Of a DNA stretch of 55,337 nt, positions 16,302 through 24,738 are shown one piece after another. A program made the position numbers and the translations under genes. The notes under the pieces were generated by a model that saw nothing but the letters and a program-made list of their open reading frames with translations, ran no database searches and had not been told where the DNA came from. Source of the stretch: Planosporangium mesophilum (lineage in GTDB: Bacteria; Actinomycetota; Actinomycetes; Mycobacteriales; Micromonosporaceae); the NCBI RefSeq assembly GCF_016863255.1, contig NZ_BOON01000012.1, positions 1 to 55,337 on the forward strand, read 5' to 3'. Each line of letters begins with the position of its first letter. Position 1 is the first letter of the stretch.

Positions 16302-17462
16302 GTGGAAGTGATAGTCCTCGTTTTCGTGGCGCTGATCGCGCTGTTCGTGGTGATCACGTTGGTGAAGTCGGTGCGGGTGGTGCCCCAGCAGCGCATGGAC
16401 GTCGTCGAGCGACTGGGCAAGTACCATCGCACCCTCCCGCCCGGGCTCAACCTGCTGATGCCGTTCCTCGACGCGGTCCGCTCCAAGGTGGACATGCGGG
16501 AGCAGGTGGTGAGCTTCCCGCCGCAGCCGGTCATCACCTCCGACAACCTGGTCGTGTCGATCGACACGGTGCTGTACTTCAAGGTCGTCGACCCGGTCCG
16601 GGCCACCTACGAGATCGCCAACTTCCTCCAGGCGATCGAGCAGTTGACCGTGACGACGCTGCGCAACGTCATCGGCTCGATGGACCTGGAGAAGGCGCTG
16701 ACCAGCCGCGACGAGATCAACCGGCACCTGTCCAGCGTGCTGGACGAGACGACCGGCCGGTGGGGCATCAAGGTGACCCGGGTGGAGATCAAGGCGATCG
16801 AGCCGCCGCCGAGCATCCGCGACTCGATGGAGAAGCAGATGCGCGCCGAGCGGGAGCGCCGTGCCACGATCCTGAACGCCGAGGGCCACAAGCAGGCGCA
16901 GATCCTGACCGCCGAGGGTGAGAAGCAGGCGGCCGTGCTGCGTGCCGAGGGCGACCGGGCGTCGCGGATCCTGACGGCCGAGGGCCAGGCGAAGGCGATC
17001 CAGACCGTCTTCGACGCGATCCACACCGCCGACCCCAACCCCCAGGTGCTGGCGTACCAGTACATGCAGGCGCTGCCGCAGATCGCGGCCGGTCAGTCCA
17101 ACAAGGTCTGGATCATCCCGGCCGAGCTGACCAAGGCGCTCGAGGGCATCGGCGGCGCGCTGGGCGGCCTGAACGGGATGGGCGCGGCCCCCGGTGAGGA
17201 CCGGCCGGGCCGCGCGGTCGAGGATGCCGGCGTGGCCGAGGCGGAGGCTGCCGCGGAGGAGGCCCGGGCGGCGGCCACGTCGGCCGCCGACGCCGCCAAG
17301 GAGGCCAGCGTCGCGGTCGGCGGCCCGGGCGACGTGGGCGGGGTGACGACGCCGCGCGCCTCGGTCGAGGAGACCCAGCAGATCGAGGCGTCGCCGCACA
17401 CTCCAGCCAGCTCGCTGTTGGAGGAGGAGACCCGGCCGGTCCGGGTTCCCGGACAGTCCTGA
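16302..17462 (+). CDS. SPFH/Band 7 (stomatin-like, QmcA type) membrane protein
   Basis: The 386-residue protein has an N-terminal transmembrane helix (residues 2-22), then the SPFH domain (about 25-190): VPQQRMDVVERLGKYHRTLPPGLNLLMPFLDAV and VSIDTVLYFKVVDPVRATYEI are classic stomatin blocks. A long coiled coil follows (about 180-250), with repeated ILNAEG/ILTAEGEKQAAVLRAEG heptads that drive oligomerisation. The last 100 residues are Ala/Glu-rich and probably disordered, a common actinobacterial extension. It forms a module with NfeD just upstream. Its likely role is to organise membrane microdomains and regulate membrane proteases. A 15-bp hairpin terminates transcription 11 bases downstream. 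Confidence 0.93.
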   Translation: MEVIVLVFVALIALFVVITLVKSVRVVPQQRMDVVERLGKYHRTLPPGLNLLMPFLDAVRSKVDMREQVVSFPPQPVITSDNLVVSIDTVLYFKVVDPVRATYEIANFLQAIEQLTVTTLRNVIGSMDLEKALTSRDEINRHLSSVLDETTGRWGIKVTRVEIKAIEPPPSIRDSMEKQMRAERERRATILNAEGHKQAQILTAEGEKQAAVLRAEGDRASRILTAEGQAKAIQTVFDAIHTADPNPQVLAYQYMQALPQIAAGQSNKVWIIPAELTKALEGIGGALGGLNGMGAAPGEDRPGRAVEDAGVAEAEAAAEEARAAATSAADAAKEASVAVGGPGDVGGVTTPRASVEETQQIEASPHTPASSLLEEETRPVRVPGQS

Positions 17463-17472
17463 CGCCTACGGC

Positions 17473-17516
17473 ATGATCGGCGGAGAGGTCCCGGTGCGAG
17501 GCTCTCCGCCGATCAT
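17473..17516 (+). terminator. Perfect 15-bp hairpin between the SPFH and TrmH genes
   Basis: ATGATCGGCGGAGAG (17473-17487) pairs perfectly with CTCTCCGCCGATCAT (17502-17516) around a 14-base loop containing CCGGTGCGA. No T-tract follows. The outer CATGATC and the CCGGTGCGA loop recur in the hairpin at 25672. Confidence 0.8.
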
Positions 17517-17524
17517 CGCTGCGT

Positions 17525-17530
17525 CACAAT
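17525..17530 (+). promoter_or_regulatory. Candidate -10 box of the TrmH gene
   Basis: CACAAT lies seven bases before the GTG at 17538, with no Shine-Dalgarno site. It overlaps an alternative ATG at 17529. Confidence 0.4.
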
Positions 17531-17537
17531 GGGCGGC

Positions 17538-18341
17538 GTGCCGAGCCCCATCCCGATCACCGACCCGGACGACGAGCGCATCGCCGACTACCGCGCCCTG
17601 ACCGATCTCGAGCTGCGTACCCGCTGGGAGCCACCGAGCGGGCTGTTCATCGCCGAGGGCGAGCTGGTGCTGCGCCGCGCCCTGCGGGCGGGCTACCGGA
17701 TGCGCTCGGTGCTCATCGACGAGAAGCGGGTCCGGCAGGTGGACGACCTCGGAGACGACGCCCCGGTGTACGCGGCCAGCCAGGCCGTCATGGACGCGGT
17801 GACCGGGTTCCACGTCCACCGGGGCGTCCTCGCGTCGTTCCACCGCCGCCCGCTGCCCGCCGTCGCCGAGGTCCTCGCCGGCGCCCGGCGGATCGCGATC
17901 CTCGAAGACGTCAACAACCACACCAACATCGGTGCGATCTTCCGGGGCGCCGCGGCGCTCGGCATGGACGCGGTACTGCTCTCGCCGACCTGCGCCGACC
18001 CGCTCTACCGGCGCAGCGTACGGGTGAGCATGGGCGAGGTGTTCGCGGTGCCGTACGCCACCCTCGACCCCTGGCCGGCCGGGCTCGAGCAGGTGCGGCA
18101 GGCCGGCTTCACGCTGCTGGCGATGACGCCCGCCCCGGACGCGCTCCCGATCCAGAAGCTGACCGCCGAGCAGCGGCAGCGGCCCGCTCTGCTGCTGGGC
18201 GCCGAGGGGGCAGGGCTGACCGACCGGGCCCTCGCCGCCAGCGACCGGGCGGTGGTGATCCCGATGCACGCCGGGGTCGACTCCCTCAACGTCGCCGCGG
18301 CGGCCGCCGTGGCCTTCTGGGAACTGTGCCGGGAGACTTGA
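17538..18341 (+). CDS. SpoU/TrmH family RNA 2'-O-methyltransferase
   Basis: A 267-residue SPOUT methyltransferase that transfers a methyl group from SAM to a ribose 2'-OH in tRNA or rRNA. The three family motifs are present. Motif 1 is VNNHTNIGAIFRGAAALG near residue 125 (Asn and Arg). Motif 2 is LLLGAEGAGL near 215. Motif 3 is VVIPMHAGVDSLNVAAAAAVAFWE near 240, forming the trefoil knot. The N-terminal 100 residues form the L30-like RNA-binding domain (GLFIAEGELVLRRAL). GTG at 17538 is preferred to the ATG at 17529 because the candidate -10 overlaps the ATG. The RNA target is not predictable from sequence. PucR follows after three bases. Confidence 0.92.
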   Translation: MPSPIPITDPDDERIADYRALTDLELRTRWEPPSGLFIAEGELVLRRALRAGYRMRSVLIDEKRVRQVDDLGDDAPVYAASQAVMDAVTGFHVHRGVLASFHRRPLPAVAEVLAGARRIAILEDVNNHTNIGAIFRGAAALGMDAVLLSPTCADPLYRRSVRVSMGEVFAVPYATLDPWPAGLEQVRQAGFTLLAMTPAPDALPIQKLTAEQRQRPALLLGAEGAGLTDRALAASDRAVVIPMHAGVDSLNVAAAAAVAFWELCRET

Positions 18342-18344
18342 GCG

Positions 18345-19988
18345 GTGTTCCCGACCGTCCGTGAGGTACTGGCCCTCGACGCGGTGCGGCACGGCTCCCC
18401 GCGGGTGGTCGCCGGCGCCGACGCGCTCGATCGGCCCGTACGGTGGGTGCACGTCGCCGAGGTACCCGACATCGCGCACCTGCTGCGCGGCGGGGAACTG
18501 GTGCTGAGTACCGGGATCGGGCTGCCCGCGGACGACGAGGGGCTGCGCCGGTTCGTGGCGGACCTGGCCGAGGTGGGAGCCTGTGGCCTGATTCTCGAAC
18601 TCGGCCGCCGGTACGCCACCTGCGTGCCGAAGGCGATGGTCACGGCCGCCGAGCGCGCCGGGCTGCCGCTGATCGAGCTGCACCGGGCCACGCCGTTCGT
18701 ACCGGTGACCGAGGCGGTGCATGCGCTCATCATCGACGCGCAGCTGGCCGAGCTGCGCGCCACCGAGGAGATCCACCAGCGGTTCACCGAACTCTCCGTG
18801 GAGGGCGCCGAGCCGGCGGAGGTGGTCGCGCAGGCCGCCGCGCTCGCCGGCGCCCCGGTGGTCCTGGAGAACCTGGCCCGGCGGGTGCTCGCCTACGACG
18901 CCGCGGGGGAGCGGGCCGAACTGCTGCTCGACGGCTGGGAGGCGTACTCGCGGCGGATCCAGCCGACCGGGCGTACCGGCTACGACGCGGACGCGGGCTG
19001 GCTGGTCACCGTCGTCGGCGCGCGGGGCCAGGACTGGGGTCGGCTGCTGCTGCGTTGGCCGGCGCCGAACGGCGAGCGGGACGGCGTACCCCCGACGCGC
19101 CTGTCGATCCTGCTGGAGCGGGCCGCCTCGGCTCTCGCGCTGGGCCGGCTGATCCGCCGGGACGCCGAGGACCTCGACCGCCAGATCCACCGCACCCTGC
19201 TGACGGCGCTGCTCGACCACACCAGACCGGTCGACGAGGTCAGCCTGCGGGCGCGGGCGTTAGGGGTACCGCTGGAGCGCAGCCACCTGGTCGGCGTGGT
19301 GGTACGCCACCGGGGCGACCCGCCGGAGGCGCCCACCTCCGCGCAGGCGCGGCTGCGGGACCTGGCCGAGGCGGTAGGGCACGCGCTCCGCGAGGCGCGC
19401 CTGGCCGGCCTGGCGAGTGTGCTGGACGACCATGCCGTCGGGGCGCTGCTGACGGTGCGGAGCCCGGCCGAGGTCGACGCGGCGCTGTACCGGTTCGCGT
19501 CGGCGGTACGCGTCCTGGCCCGGGCGGACCTCGTGGTCGCGGCCGGGTCCGGAGTGGACTCGCCGCGGGAGGCGCGCCGCTCGCTGCTGGAGGCGCGGCA
19601 GGTCGCGAACGCCGCCCGCCGCGACCGGCGGCTCTCCGGCGCCGGCCCCGGTACCGTGTACCGGCTACCCGACGTGGGCCTCGCCGGCCTGCTCCACCTG
19701 CTGCGTGACGACCCCCGGCTGCAGACCTTCGTGGAGCGGGAGCTGGGCGGCCTGCTCGCGTACGACGCGCAGCACCCGCGCGAACGGCTGCTCGACACGC
19801 TCCGGGCGTACCTGGAGTGCGGGCGCAACAAGTCCGCGGCGGCCGAGGCGGCCCACCTGTCCCGGCCGGCGTTCTACGAGCGGCTGGCGCGCATCTCCCG
19901 CATCGTCGGCGCCGACCTGGACACCGTCGACGTGTGCCTGTCGCTGCACGTGGCGCTGCTGGCGCTGGACGCGGTACGCGACGGCTGA
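18345..19988 (+). CDS. PucR family transcriptional regulator
   Basis: A 547-residue regulator with the standard PucR plan. The N-terminal PucR ligand domain (residues 1-125) includes PTVREVLALDAVRHGSPRVVAG and LLRGGELVLSTGIGLP. A GGDEF-like central region (about 285-420) contains LVGVVVRHRG. The C-terminal PucR-type helix-turn-helix (about 480-540) carries LLDTLRAYLECGRNKSAAAEAAHLSRPAFYERLARI. Members control purine, amino-acid or other nitrogen catabolism genes, but no such pathway is adjacent. It starts three bases after the TrmH stop, so it is probably co-transcribed. It ends ten bases before a convergent gene. Confidence 0.92.
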   Translation: MFPTVREVLALDAVRHGSPRVVAGADALDRPVRWVHVAEVPDIAHLLRGGELVLSTGIGLPADDEGLRRFVADLAEVGACGLILELGRRYATCVPKAMVTAAERAGLPLIELHRATPFVPVTEAVHALIIDAQLAELRATEEIHQRFTELSVEGAEPAEVVAQAAALAGAPVVLENLARRVLAYDAAGERAELLLDGWEAYSRRIQPTGRTGYDADAGWLVTVVGARGQDWGRLLLRWPAPNGERDGVPPTRLSILLERAASALALGRLIRRDAEDLDRQIHRTLLTALLDHTRPVDEVSLRARALGVPLERSHLVGVVVRHRGDPPEAPTSAQARLRDLAEAVGHALREARLAGLASVLDDHAVGALLTVRSPAEVDAALYRFASAVRVLARADLVVAAGSGVDSPREARRSLLEARQVANAARRDRRLSGAGPGTVYRLPDVGLAGLLHLLRDDPRLQTFVERELGGLLAYDAQHPRERLLDTLRAYLECGRNKSAAAEAAHLSRPAFYERLARISRIVGADLDTVDVCLSLHVALLALDAVRDG

Positions 19989-19998
19989 GCCGCGCGCG

Positions 19999-21012
19999 TC
20001 AGTGCACCGACAGGTGTACGTGGTTGTAGTGGTCGCCGGCCGGGGTGCCGTCGCCGCTGTACGCGCGCCAACCCATACCCGGGAACCAGATCTGCTTGTA
20101 CCAGATCACGTACAGCACCCCGAGCCGGCCGGAGTTGGCCACGAACCAGCCCGCGAGCTGGTCGCCGTAGGCCTTGTCGCCGCCGGAGGCCCGTGCGTTC
20201 TGGAAGGTGCTCGCGTTGGCCGAGAAGTCACACGCCCGGCCCTTCGGGTGCTCGCCCCCGCCGCCGGAGCGGTGGCAGGCCGTGTAGCGGGTGAAACCGG
20301 CGGCCTTCGCCTGCTGGAGCGCGTGCGCGGTACGCGGGGTCAGGCAGCCGGAGGTGGTCGGGTCGTCGACCGAGCAGGACTCCCGCGGCCAGCTTCCGTC
20401 GGGGTTGCGGGGCGCGGGGTTGGCGGATGCGGACAGCCCGGCGCCGAGCGCGACGCCCGCGCGCGGGTTGCCCAGCGCCCGCTCGGCGTCCTGCTTGCGC
20501 TTCGCCATCTCCGTGACCTGCTGCTCCTGGATCCTGATCTCGGCGTCCAGGGCCGCCTTCTGCCCGGCGTACTCCTTCTTCGCTCTGCTCAGTTCCCGGA
20601 TCTCGCGGTCGTCGCGTTCGGTGAGGTAGGCGATCGTCGCGGCGTCGTGCAGCAGGTCGGCGTGCGACTCGCCGTCGAGGAGCACCATCGAGATGTTGAG
20701 GCGGTTGCCCCGGTAGGCCGCGGCCGCGATCGGGCCGACCTCGGTCTCCAGGGCGCCGAGCCGCTGCTCGGCGGCGGTCAGACGCTGCTGCAGGTCGGCC
20801 TGCTTGGTACGGGAGGCGTCGAGCTTGGCCTGGGCGTCCACGTACGCCCGGGCGGCGGTGTCGAGCTTCTCTTTGAGCGACTGGTTGCTGGCACCGTCCG
20901 GGTCGGTGGGCTCGGCGTTGGCCGGAGCCACGCCGCCCACGACGAGCAGCGCGGACGCCAGCAGTGCGACGGTTACAGACAGTCGCCGCCGGACGAATGC
21001 CTTCCACTTCAC
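19999..21012 (-). CDS. Secreted coiled-coil protein with M15-like C-terminal domain
   Basis: This 337-residue protein has a clear signal peptide (MKWKAFVRRR, then a hydrophobic core, cleavage after APANA near residue 33). A long coiled coil spans about 40-195, as in NlpC/P60- or M23-associated cell-wall hydrolases. The C-terminal domain is about 120 residues. It contains HPKGRACDFS and ends HYNHVHLSVH, the His/Asp and HxH arrangement of metal sites in the M15/VanY-like (ARB_07466-like) fold. CxxxxxTSGC and TACHR supply likely disulfides. It may bind or cleave peptidoglycan; activity is unproven. GTG at 21012 with a GAGGAA site is used, because a longer frame to 21084 would put 24 charged residues before the signal peptide. 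Confidence 0.8.
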   Translation of the reverse strand: MKWKAFVRRRLSVTVALLASALLVVGGVAPANAEPTDPDGASNQSLKEKLDTAARAYVDAQAKLDASRTKQADLQQRLTAAEQRLGALETEVGPIAAAAYRGNRLNISMVLLDGESHADLLHDAATIAYLTERDDREIRELSRAKKEYAGQKAALDAEIRIQEQQVTEMAKRKQDAERALGNPRAGVALGAGLSASANPAPRNPDGSWPRESCSVDDPTTSGCLTPRTAHALQQAKAAGFTRYTACHRSGGGGEHPKGRACDFSANASTFQNARASGGDKAYGDQLAGWFVANSGRLGVLYVIWYKQIWFPGMGWRAYSGDGTPAGDHYNHVHLSVH

Positions 21013-21330
21013 CTGGGTTCGTTCCTCACTCCGGCCGACTGGGGGGACGCCGGTCGGTTCCTTCGGTTCGAACGGGCACTCCACGTGCGGTGATGCCGTT
21101 GGCCAGCATCGACCGCGGTGAGCTTACCGGATCGCGTGACGCTCGCCGAGTCAGGACGGGTGGGCCGTTCGGTCAGGTCGCGTATCGCTGCCGGTTGATA
21201 ACTGACCGTTAGGCGTGGAGCGATCGAGGCATGTAACGATTTGAAAACTTCGCTCAAAGCCTTGACGAAACAGGGGCCGCAGTAAGAACTTTTACCACTA
21301 ACAGTTAACAGTCCTTGCGAAGGGTGTGGC
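21013..21330. promoter_or_regulatory. Divergent regulatory region of the secreted protein and the RpiR regulator
   Basis: A 318-base gap between divergent genes. On the plus strand TTGACG (21262-21267) and TAAGAA (21283-21288, 15-base spacing) form a possible promoter for the RpiR gene. GTAAGAACTTTTAC (21282-21295) is a near-palindrome (5 of 7 pairs) and TAACAGTTA (21299-21307) is a perfect one; both could be operators of this autoregulated family. On the minus strand TAAGCT (21121-21126) is a possible -10 box. I looked for a c-di-AMP (ydaO) riboswitch upstream of the secreted protein and did not recognise one. Confidence 0.4.
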
Positions 21331-22290
21331 ATGGGTGCGTACGACGCGGGCCTGCCCGCGGCCGGTGCGGCGGCTCCGGCCGCGGCCACGGCGACCGACG
21401 CGCCGCTGCGTCCGTCCGACGGCGTCCTCGCCCGGGTACGGTCCCGGCTGCCCGAGTTCACCGGTGCCCTCCAGCGGGTGGCCGAGCTCGTGCTCACCGA
21501 CCCGGCCGGCGCCGCCCGCTCGACGATCGTCGAACTCGCCGAGCGCAGTGGTACCTCGCCGGCCACGGTGACCCGGTTCTGCCGGGCGCTGGGCTTCGAG
21601 GGCTACTCCGACCTGCGGCTGGGCATCGCCGGGGAGACCGGCCGGGCCGCCCGTACCGGCGGGTGGGCCGACGACATCGGCCGGGAGATCCAGCCGACCG
21701 ACCCGCTCGAGCGGGTGCTGGGCCAGATCATGGCGGCGGACACCCGCGCCATGCACGACACCGCGACCCTGCTGGACCTGCGCGAGGTCGAGCGGGCGGC
21801 CGACGCCATCGCCGCCGCGTCGCGCGTGGACATCTACGGTGCCAGCGGCAGCGCGCTCGTCGGCGCCGAGATGCAGTTCTGCCTGCACCGCATCGGGGTG
21901 GCGGCGTGGGCCTGGACCGATGTCCACAACGGACTCGCCAGCTCGGCGCTGCTGCGGCCGGGCGACGTCGCCATCGGCGTCTCGCACAGCGGCCAGGCCC
22001 GCGAGACGATCGAGATGCTCGCCGAGGCCGGCAGCCACGGCGCCACCACGGTCGCGTTGACCAGCTTCCCCCGCTCGCCGCTGGCCGAGGTCGCCGACCT
22101 CGTACTGCTGACCGCGGCGCAGGGCACCACGTTCCGCCCCGACGCACTGTCCGCCCGCCACCCGCAGCTGGTCGTCCTCGATCTGCTCTACATCGCGGTG
22201 GCGCAGCGGACCCACGAGCGCGCGCACGCGTACTTCCAGGTCACCGCACGGGCGGTGGCCGGCCATCGCGCCTCGAAGGAGGTGGAGTAG
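21331..22290 (+). CDS. RpiR/MurR family transcriptional regulator (HTH + SIS)
   Basis: The 319-residue protein has an Ala-rich N-terminal tail. An HTH_6 domain follows at about residues 35-105 (VAELVLTDPAGAARSTIVELAERSGTSPATVTRFCRALGFEGYSDL). The SIS sugar-phosphate-binding domain is at about 135-280: VDIYGASGSALVGAEM, then DVAIGVSHSGQARETIEM, where the Ser/His-rich loop binds the sugar phosphate. These proteins respond to amino-sugar or hexose phosphates. It precedes the ngcEFG-like importer on the same strand, so control of that operon, and probably of itself through palindromes just upstream, is likely. In Streptomyces GlcNAc uptake is mainly controlled by DasR (GntR family). An RpiR-type regulator here would be a different arrangement. 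Confidence 0.9.
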   Translation: MGAYDAGLPAAGAAAPAAATATDAPLRPSDGVLARVRSRLPEFTGALQRVAELVLTDPAGAARSTIVELAERSGTSPATVTRFCRALGFEGYSDLRLGIAGETGRAARTGGWADDIGREIQPTDPLERVLGQIMAADTRAMHDTATLLDLREVERAADAIAAASRVDIYGASGSALVGAEMQFCLHRIGVAAWAWTDVHNGLASSALLRPGDVAIGVSHSGQARETIEMLAEAGSHGATTVALTSFPRSPLAEVADLVLLTAAQGTTFRPDALSARHPQLVVLDLLYIAVAQRTHERAHAYFQVTARAVAGHRASKEVE

Positions 22291-22359
22291 ATGCCGGCGA
22301 CCGCCGAACTCATCACCCTCGAACCCCGGTATGCCGGCCGGATCCGACGTACCGCCTGA
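22291..22359 (+). CDS. Possible 22-codon leader frame before ngcE
   Basis: An ATG begins directly after the TAG of the regulator gene, eight bases after an AAGGAGG site, and runs 22 codons to TGA, 21 bases before the importer gene. The product (MPATAELITL...) is polar and unlike anything I know. It may be a reinitiation or leader peptide linking regulator and importer translation, or chance. Confidence 0.3.
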   Translation: MPATAELITLEPRYAGRIRRTA

Positions 22360-22380
22360 CCTCCAACCGAGGAGCCGCAC

Positions 22381-23805
22381 ATGTCCGTCTCTCCCGAGGA
22401 ATCCACCATCGACCGCCGTGCCCTGCTACGCCGCGCGGCCGCGGTCGGCTTAGTCACGCTCCCGGGCGCCGGCCTGCTGAGCGCCTGCGCGACCAGCGGC
22501 GGCGGCGACAGCGGTGACACCGGCGGTGGCAAGAAGACCGCTGCCAACCCGCTCGGCGTGAAGGAGGACGCGCCGCTGGACGTCGTCATCTTCCCCGGCG
22601 GCTACACCGACAAGTACGCCACCGACATCCACGAGCCGCTGTACCAGACGGCGTTCCCGAAGGCCAAAATCAAGCACGAGGCCGTCACCGAGATCGACAC
22701 GACGCTACGCCCCCGCTTCGCCAGCGGCACCGACATCCCGGACATGGTCAACAACTCGGGGTCCAAGGAGATGGACTTCGGCGCGCTCGTCAACGACGGC
22801 CAGCTGGCCGACCTGACCCCGCTGCTGGACGCGCCGAGCGTGCACGACCCGAGCAAGAAGGTGCGCGACACCCTCCAGAAGGGCACCGTCGACTTCGGCT
22901 CCTACAACGGCAAGCCCTACGTGCTCTTCTACGTCTCGACCGTGTGGGGAGTCTGGTACTCGGGGAAGCTCTTCACCGACCGCGGCTGGAGCGCGCCGAG
23001 CGACTGGAACGCCTTCCTCGCGCTGTGCGAGGAGATCAAGAAGGCCGGGATCACGCCGTTCGGCTACGCCGGCGCCAACGCCGCCTACTACATGTGGAAC
23101 GTGATCCTCACCCACGCCGCGAAGCTGGGCGGCCCCGAGGTCGTCAAGGCGATCGACAACCTCGAGGACGGCGCGTGGAAGCACGACGCGATCAAGCAGG
23201 CGGCGACGGCCTGGGCCGAGGTCGGCGCGAAGTACATGGACAAGGCGTACGAGGGGCTCCGGCACACCGACGTCCAGTTGCAGCAGAACCAGTACAAGCT
23301 GGCGTTCTACCCCAGCGGTGACTGGCTGGAGAACGAGCAGAAGAAGGACACACCGGCGGACTTCAAGTACCAGATGATGCCGGTGCCGGTGAAGGGCAAG
23401 CTGTCGGCGGCCGCGGTGCGGGCCGGCGCCGGTGAGGGCTACTTCGTACCGGCCAAGTCGAAGAACAAGGCCGGCGGCATGGAGTACCTGCGCCGGATGC
23501 TGTCGATGGACGGGGCCAAGGGCTTCGCCGAGCTGATCAAGTCTCCGACGGTCATGACTGCCGGCTCGGAGGGCGTCACGTTCCCGCCAGGCGTCACCAG
23601 CTCGCGGGCCGCGTTCAAGGCCGCCGGCCAGGACACCTTCGACCTGACCTGGGACAAGGACTACAAGCCGCTGGACGTCGAGGCGCGGACCCAGACCAAC
23701 GCGCTGATGTTCGGGCGCATCACCCCGGACCAGTTCTGCGAGCGGGTGCAGAAGAAGGCGGACGAGGTCAAGAACGACAAGTCCATCATCAAGTTCAAGC
23801 GCTGA
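22381..23805 (+). CDS. ngcE: Sugar ABC transporter lipoprotein, NgcE-like (GlcNAc/chitobiose binding)
   Basis: A 474-residue family 1 extracellular solute-binding protein. The N-terminus carries DRRALLRRAAAVG, a twin-arginine-like signal, and a lipobox LLSAC with Cys36 as the lipidated residue. A Gly/Ser linker follows. The mature part (KTAANPLGVKEDAPLDVVIFPGG, HEPLYQTAFPKAKIKHE, VNNSGSKEMDFGAL) closely matches my recollection of Streptomyces NgcE, the binding protein for N-acetylglucosamine and N,N'-diacetylchitobiose. Two permease genes follow with gaps of 14 and 13 bases. No ATPase gene is present. In this transporter class the shared MsiK-type ATPase is encoded elsewhere. AGGAG precedes the ATG. 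Confidence 0.82.
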   Translation: MSVSPEESTIDRRALLRRAAAVGLVTLPGAGLLSACATSGGGDSGDTGGGKKTAANPLGVKEDAPLDVVIFPGGYTDKYATDIHEPLYQTAFPKAKIKHEAVTEIDTTLRPRFASGTDIPDMVNNSGSKEMDFGALVNDGQLADLTPLLDAPSVHDPSKKVRDTLQKGTVDFGSYNGKPYVLFYVSTVWGVWYSGKLFTDRGWSAPSDWNAFLALCEEIKKAGITPFGYAGANAAYYMWNVILTHAAKLGGPEVVKAIDNLEDGAWKHDAIKQAATAWAEVGAKYMDKAYEGLRHTDVQLQQNQYKLAFYPSGDWLENEQKKDTPADFKYQMMPVPVKGKLSAAAVRAGAGEGYFVPAKSKNKAGGMEYLRRMLSMDGAKGFAELIKSPTVMTAGSEGVTFPPGVTSSRAAFKAAGQDTFDLTWDKDYKPLDVEARTQTNALMFGRITPDQFCERVQKKADEVKNDKSIIKFKR

Positions 23806-23819
23806 CCGGAGCGTAGACC

Positions 23820-24725
23820 ATGCGGCACGGCAGGTACCCGTTCATCGTCGGCTTCTTGGCCGCACCGATCACGCTGTACGTGGTCTTCGTGATCGCACCG
23901 TACGCCCAGGCGTTCTACATCTCGATGACCGCCTGGCGCGGGTTCGCCCCGCCCAGGTGGATCGGCTTCGACAACTTCCGGAAGCTGATCGACGACGATG
24001 CGTTCTGGAAGGCGGTGTCGCACCACGGGATCATGCTGGTGACCCTGCCGCTGGTCACGATCGCGATCGCGCTGTTCTTCGCGTTCCTGCTGAACGTGGC
24101 GGGGGGCGCGCGGGGCGGCACGATGCAGGGGGTCTGGGGGTCGAAGTTCTACCGGGTGGTGTTCTTCTTCCCCCAGCTCCTGGCGCTTCCCATCATCGCG
24201 GTGCTGTTCCAGACGGTGTACCGCCCGAACTCGTCCGGCCTGATCAACGGCGTGCTCATGAAGCTCGGCTTCGATCCGGTCGGATTCCTCATCAAGCCGA
24301 ACCTGGCGCTGTGGTCGATCATCGCCGTCCTGGTCTGGCAGTCGGTCGGCTTCTACCTGGTGCTCTTCTCCGCCGGCATGGCGTCGATCCCCAAGGACAT
24401 CTACGAGGCGGCCGAGATCGACGGCGCCGGCCGGGTCACGCTCTTCTTCCGGGTGACGCTGCCGCTGCTGTGGGACACGATCCAGGTCGCCTGGGTGTAC
24501 CTGGGCATCGCGGCGTTCGACGCGTTCGCCGTGGTGGACGTGCTCTCGGTCGACCAGGGCGGCCCCGACGGCTCCACCACGGTGCTCGCCGAGGAGATCT
24601 ACCGCAACTTCAAGTTCTCCCAGCTCGGCTACGCGTCCGCGCTGGGCGTCGCGCTGTTCTTCCTGACCCTCACGTTCGCGGCGCTCACGCTCCGGGTCAC
24701 CCGGCGTGAAGCCATCGAGTACTAG
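23820..24725 (+). CDS. ngcF: Sugar ABC transporter permease, NgcF-like
   Basis: A 301-residue MalF/UgpA-type inner-membrane permease with six predicted transmembrane helices. The EAA loop, EAAEIDGAGRVTLFFRVTLPLL near residue 196, contacts the ATPase. It lies 14 bases after ngcE and 13 bases before the second permease, and would form the heterodimeric channel with it. The substrate assignment (N-acetylglucosamine/chitobiose) is borrowed from the binding protein. Confidence 0.85.
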   Translation: MRHGRYPFIVGFLAAPITLYVVFVIAPYAQAFYISMTAWRGFAPPRWIGFDNFRKLIDDDAFWKAVSHHGIMLVTLPLVTIAIALFFAFLLNVAGGARGGTMQGVWGSKFYRVVFFFPQLLALPIIAVLFQTVYRPNSSGLINGVLMKLGFDPVGFLIKPNLALWSIIAVLVWQSVGFYLVLFSAGMASIPKDIYEAAEIDGAGRVTLFFRVTLPLLWDTIQVAWVYLGIAAFDAFAVVDVLSVDQGGPDGSTTVLAEEIYRNFKFSQLGYASALGVALFFLTLTFAALTLRVTRREAIEY

Positions 24726-24738
24726 GTGGGATCCGACG

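Noticed and set aside
21013-21240. c-di-AMP (ydaO) riboswitch upstream of the secreted coiled-coil protein
   Set aside because: Cell-wall hydrolase genes of actinobacteria often have one, but I could not find the conserved paired elements here. A covariance-model search would decide.
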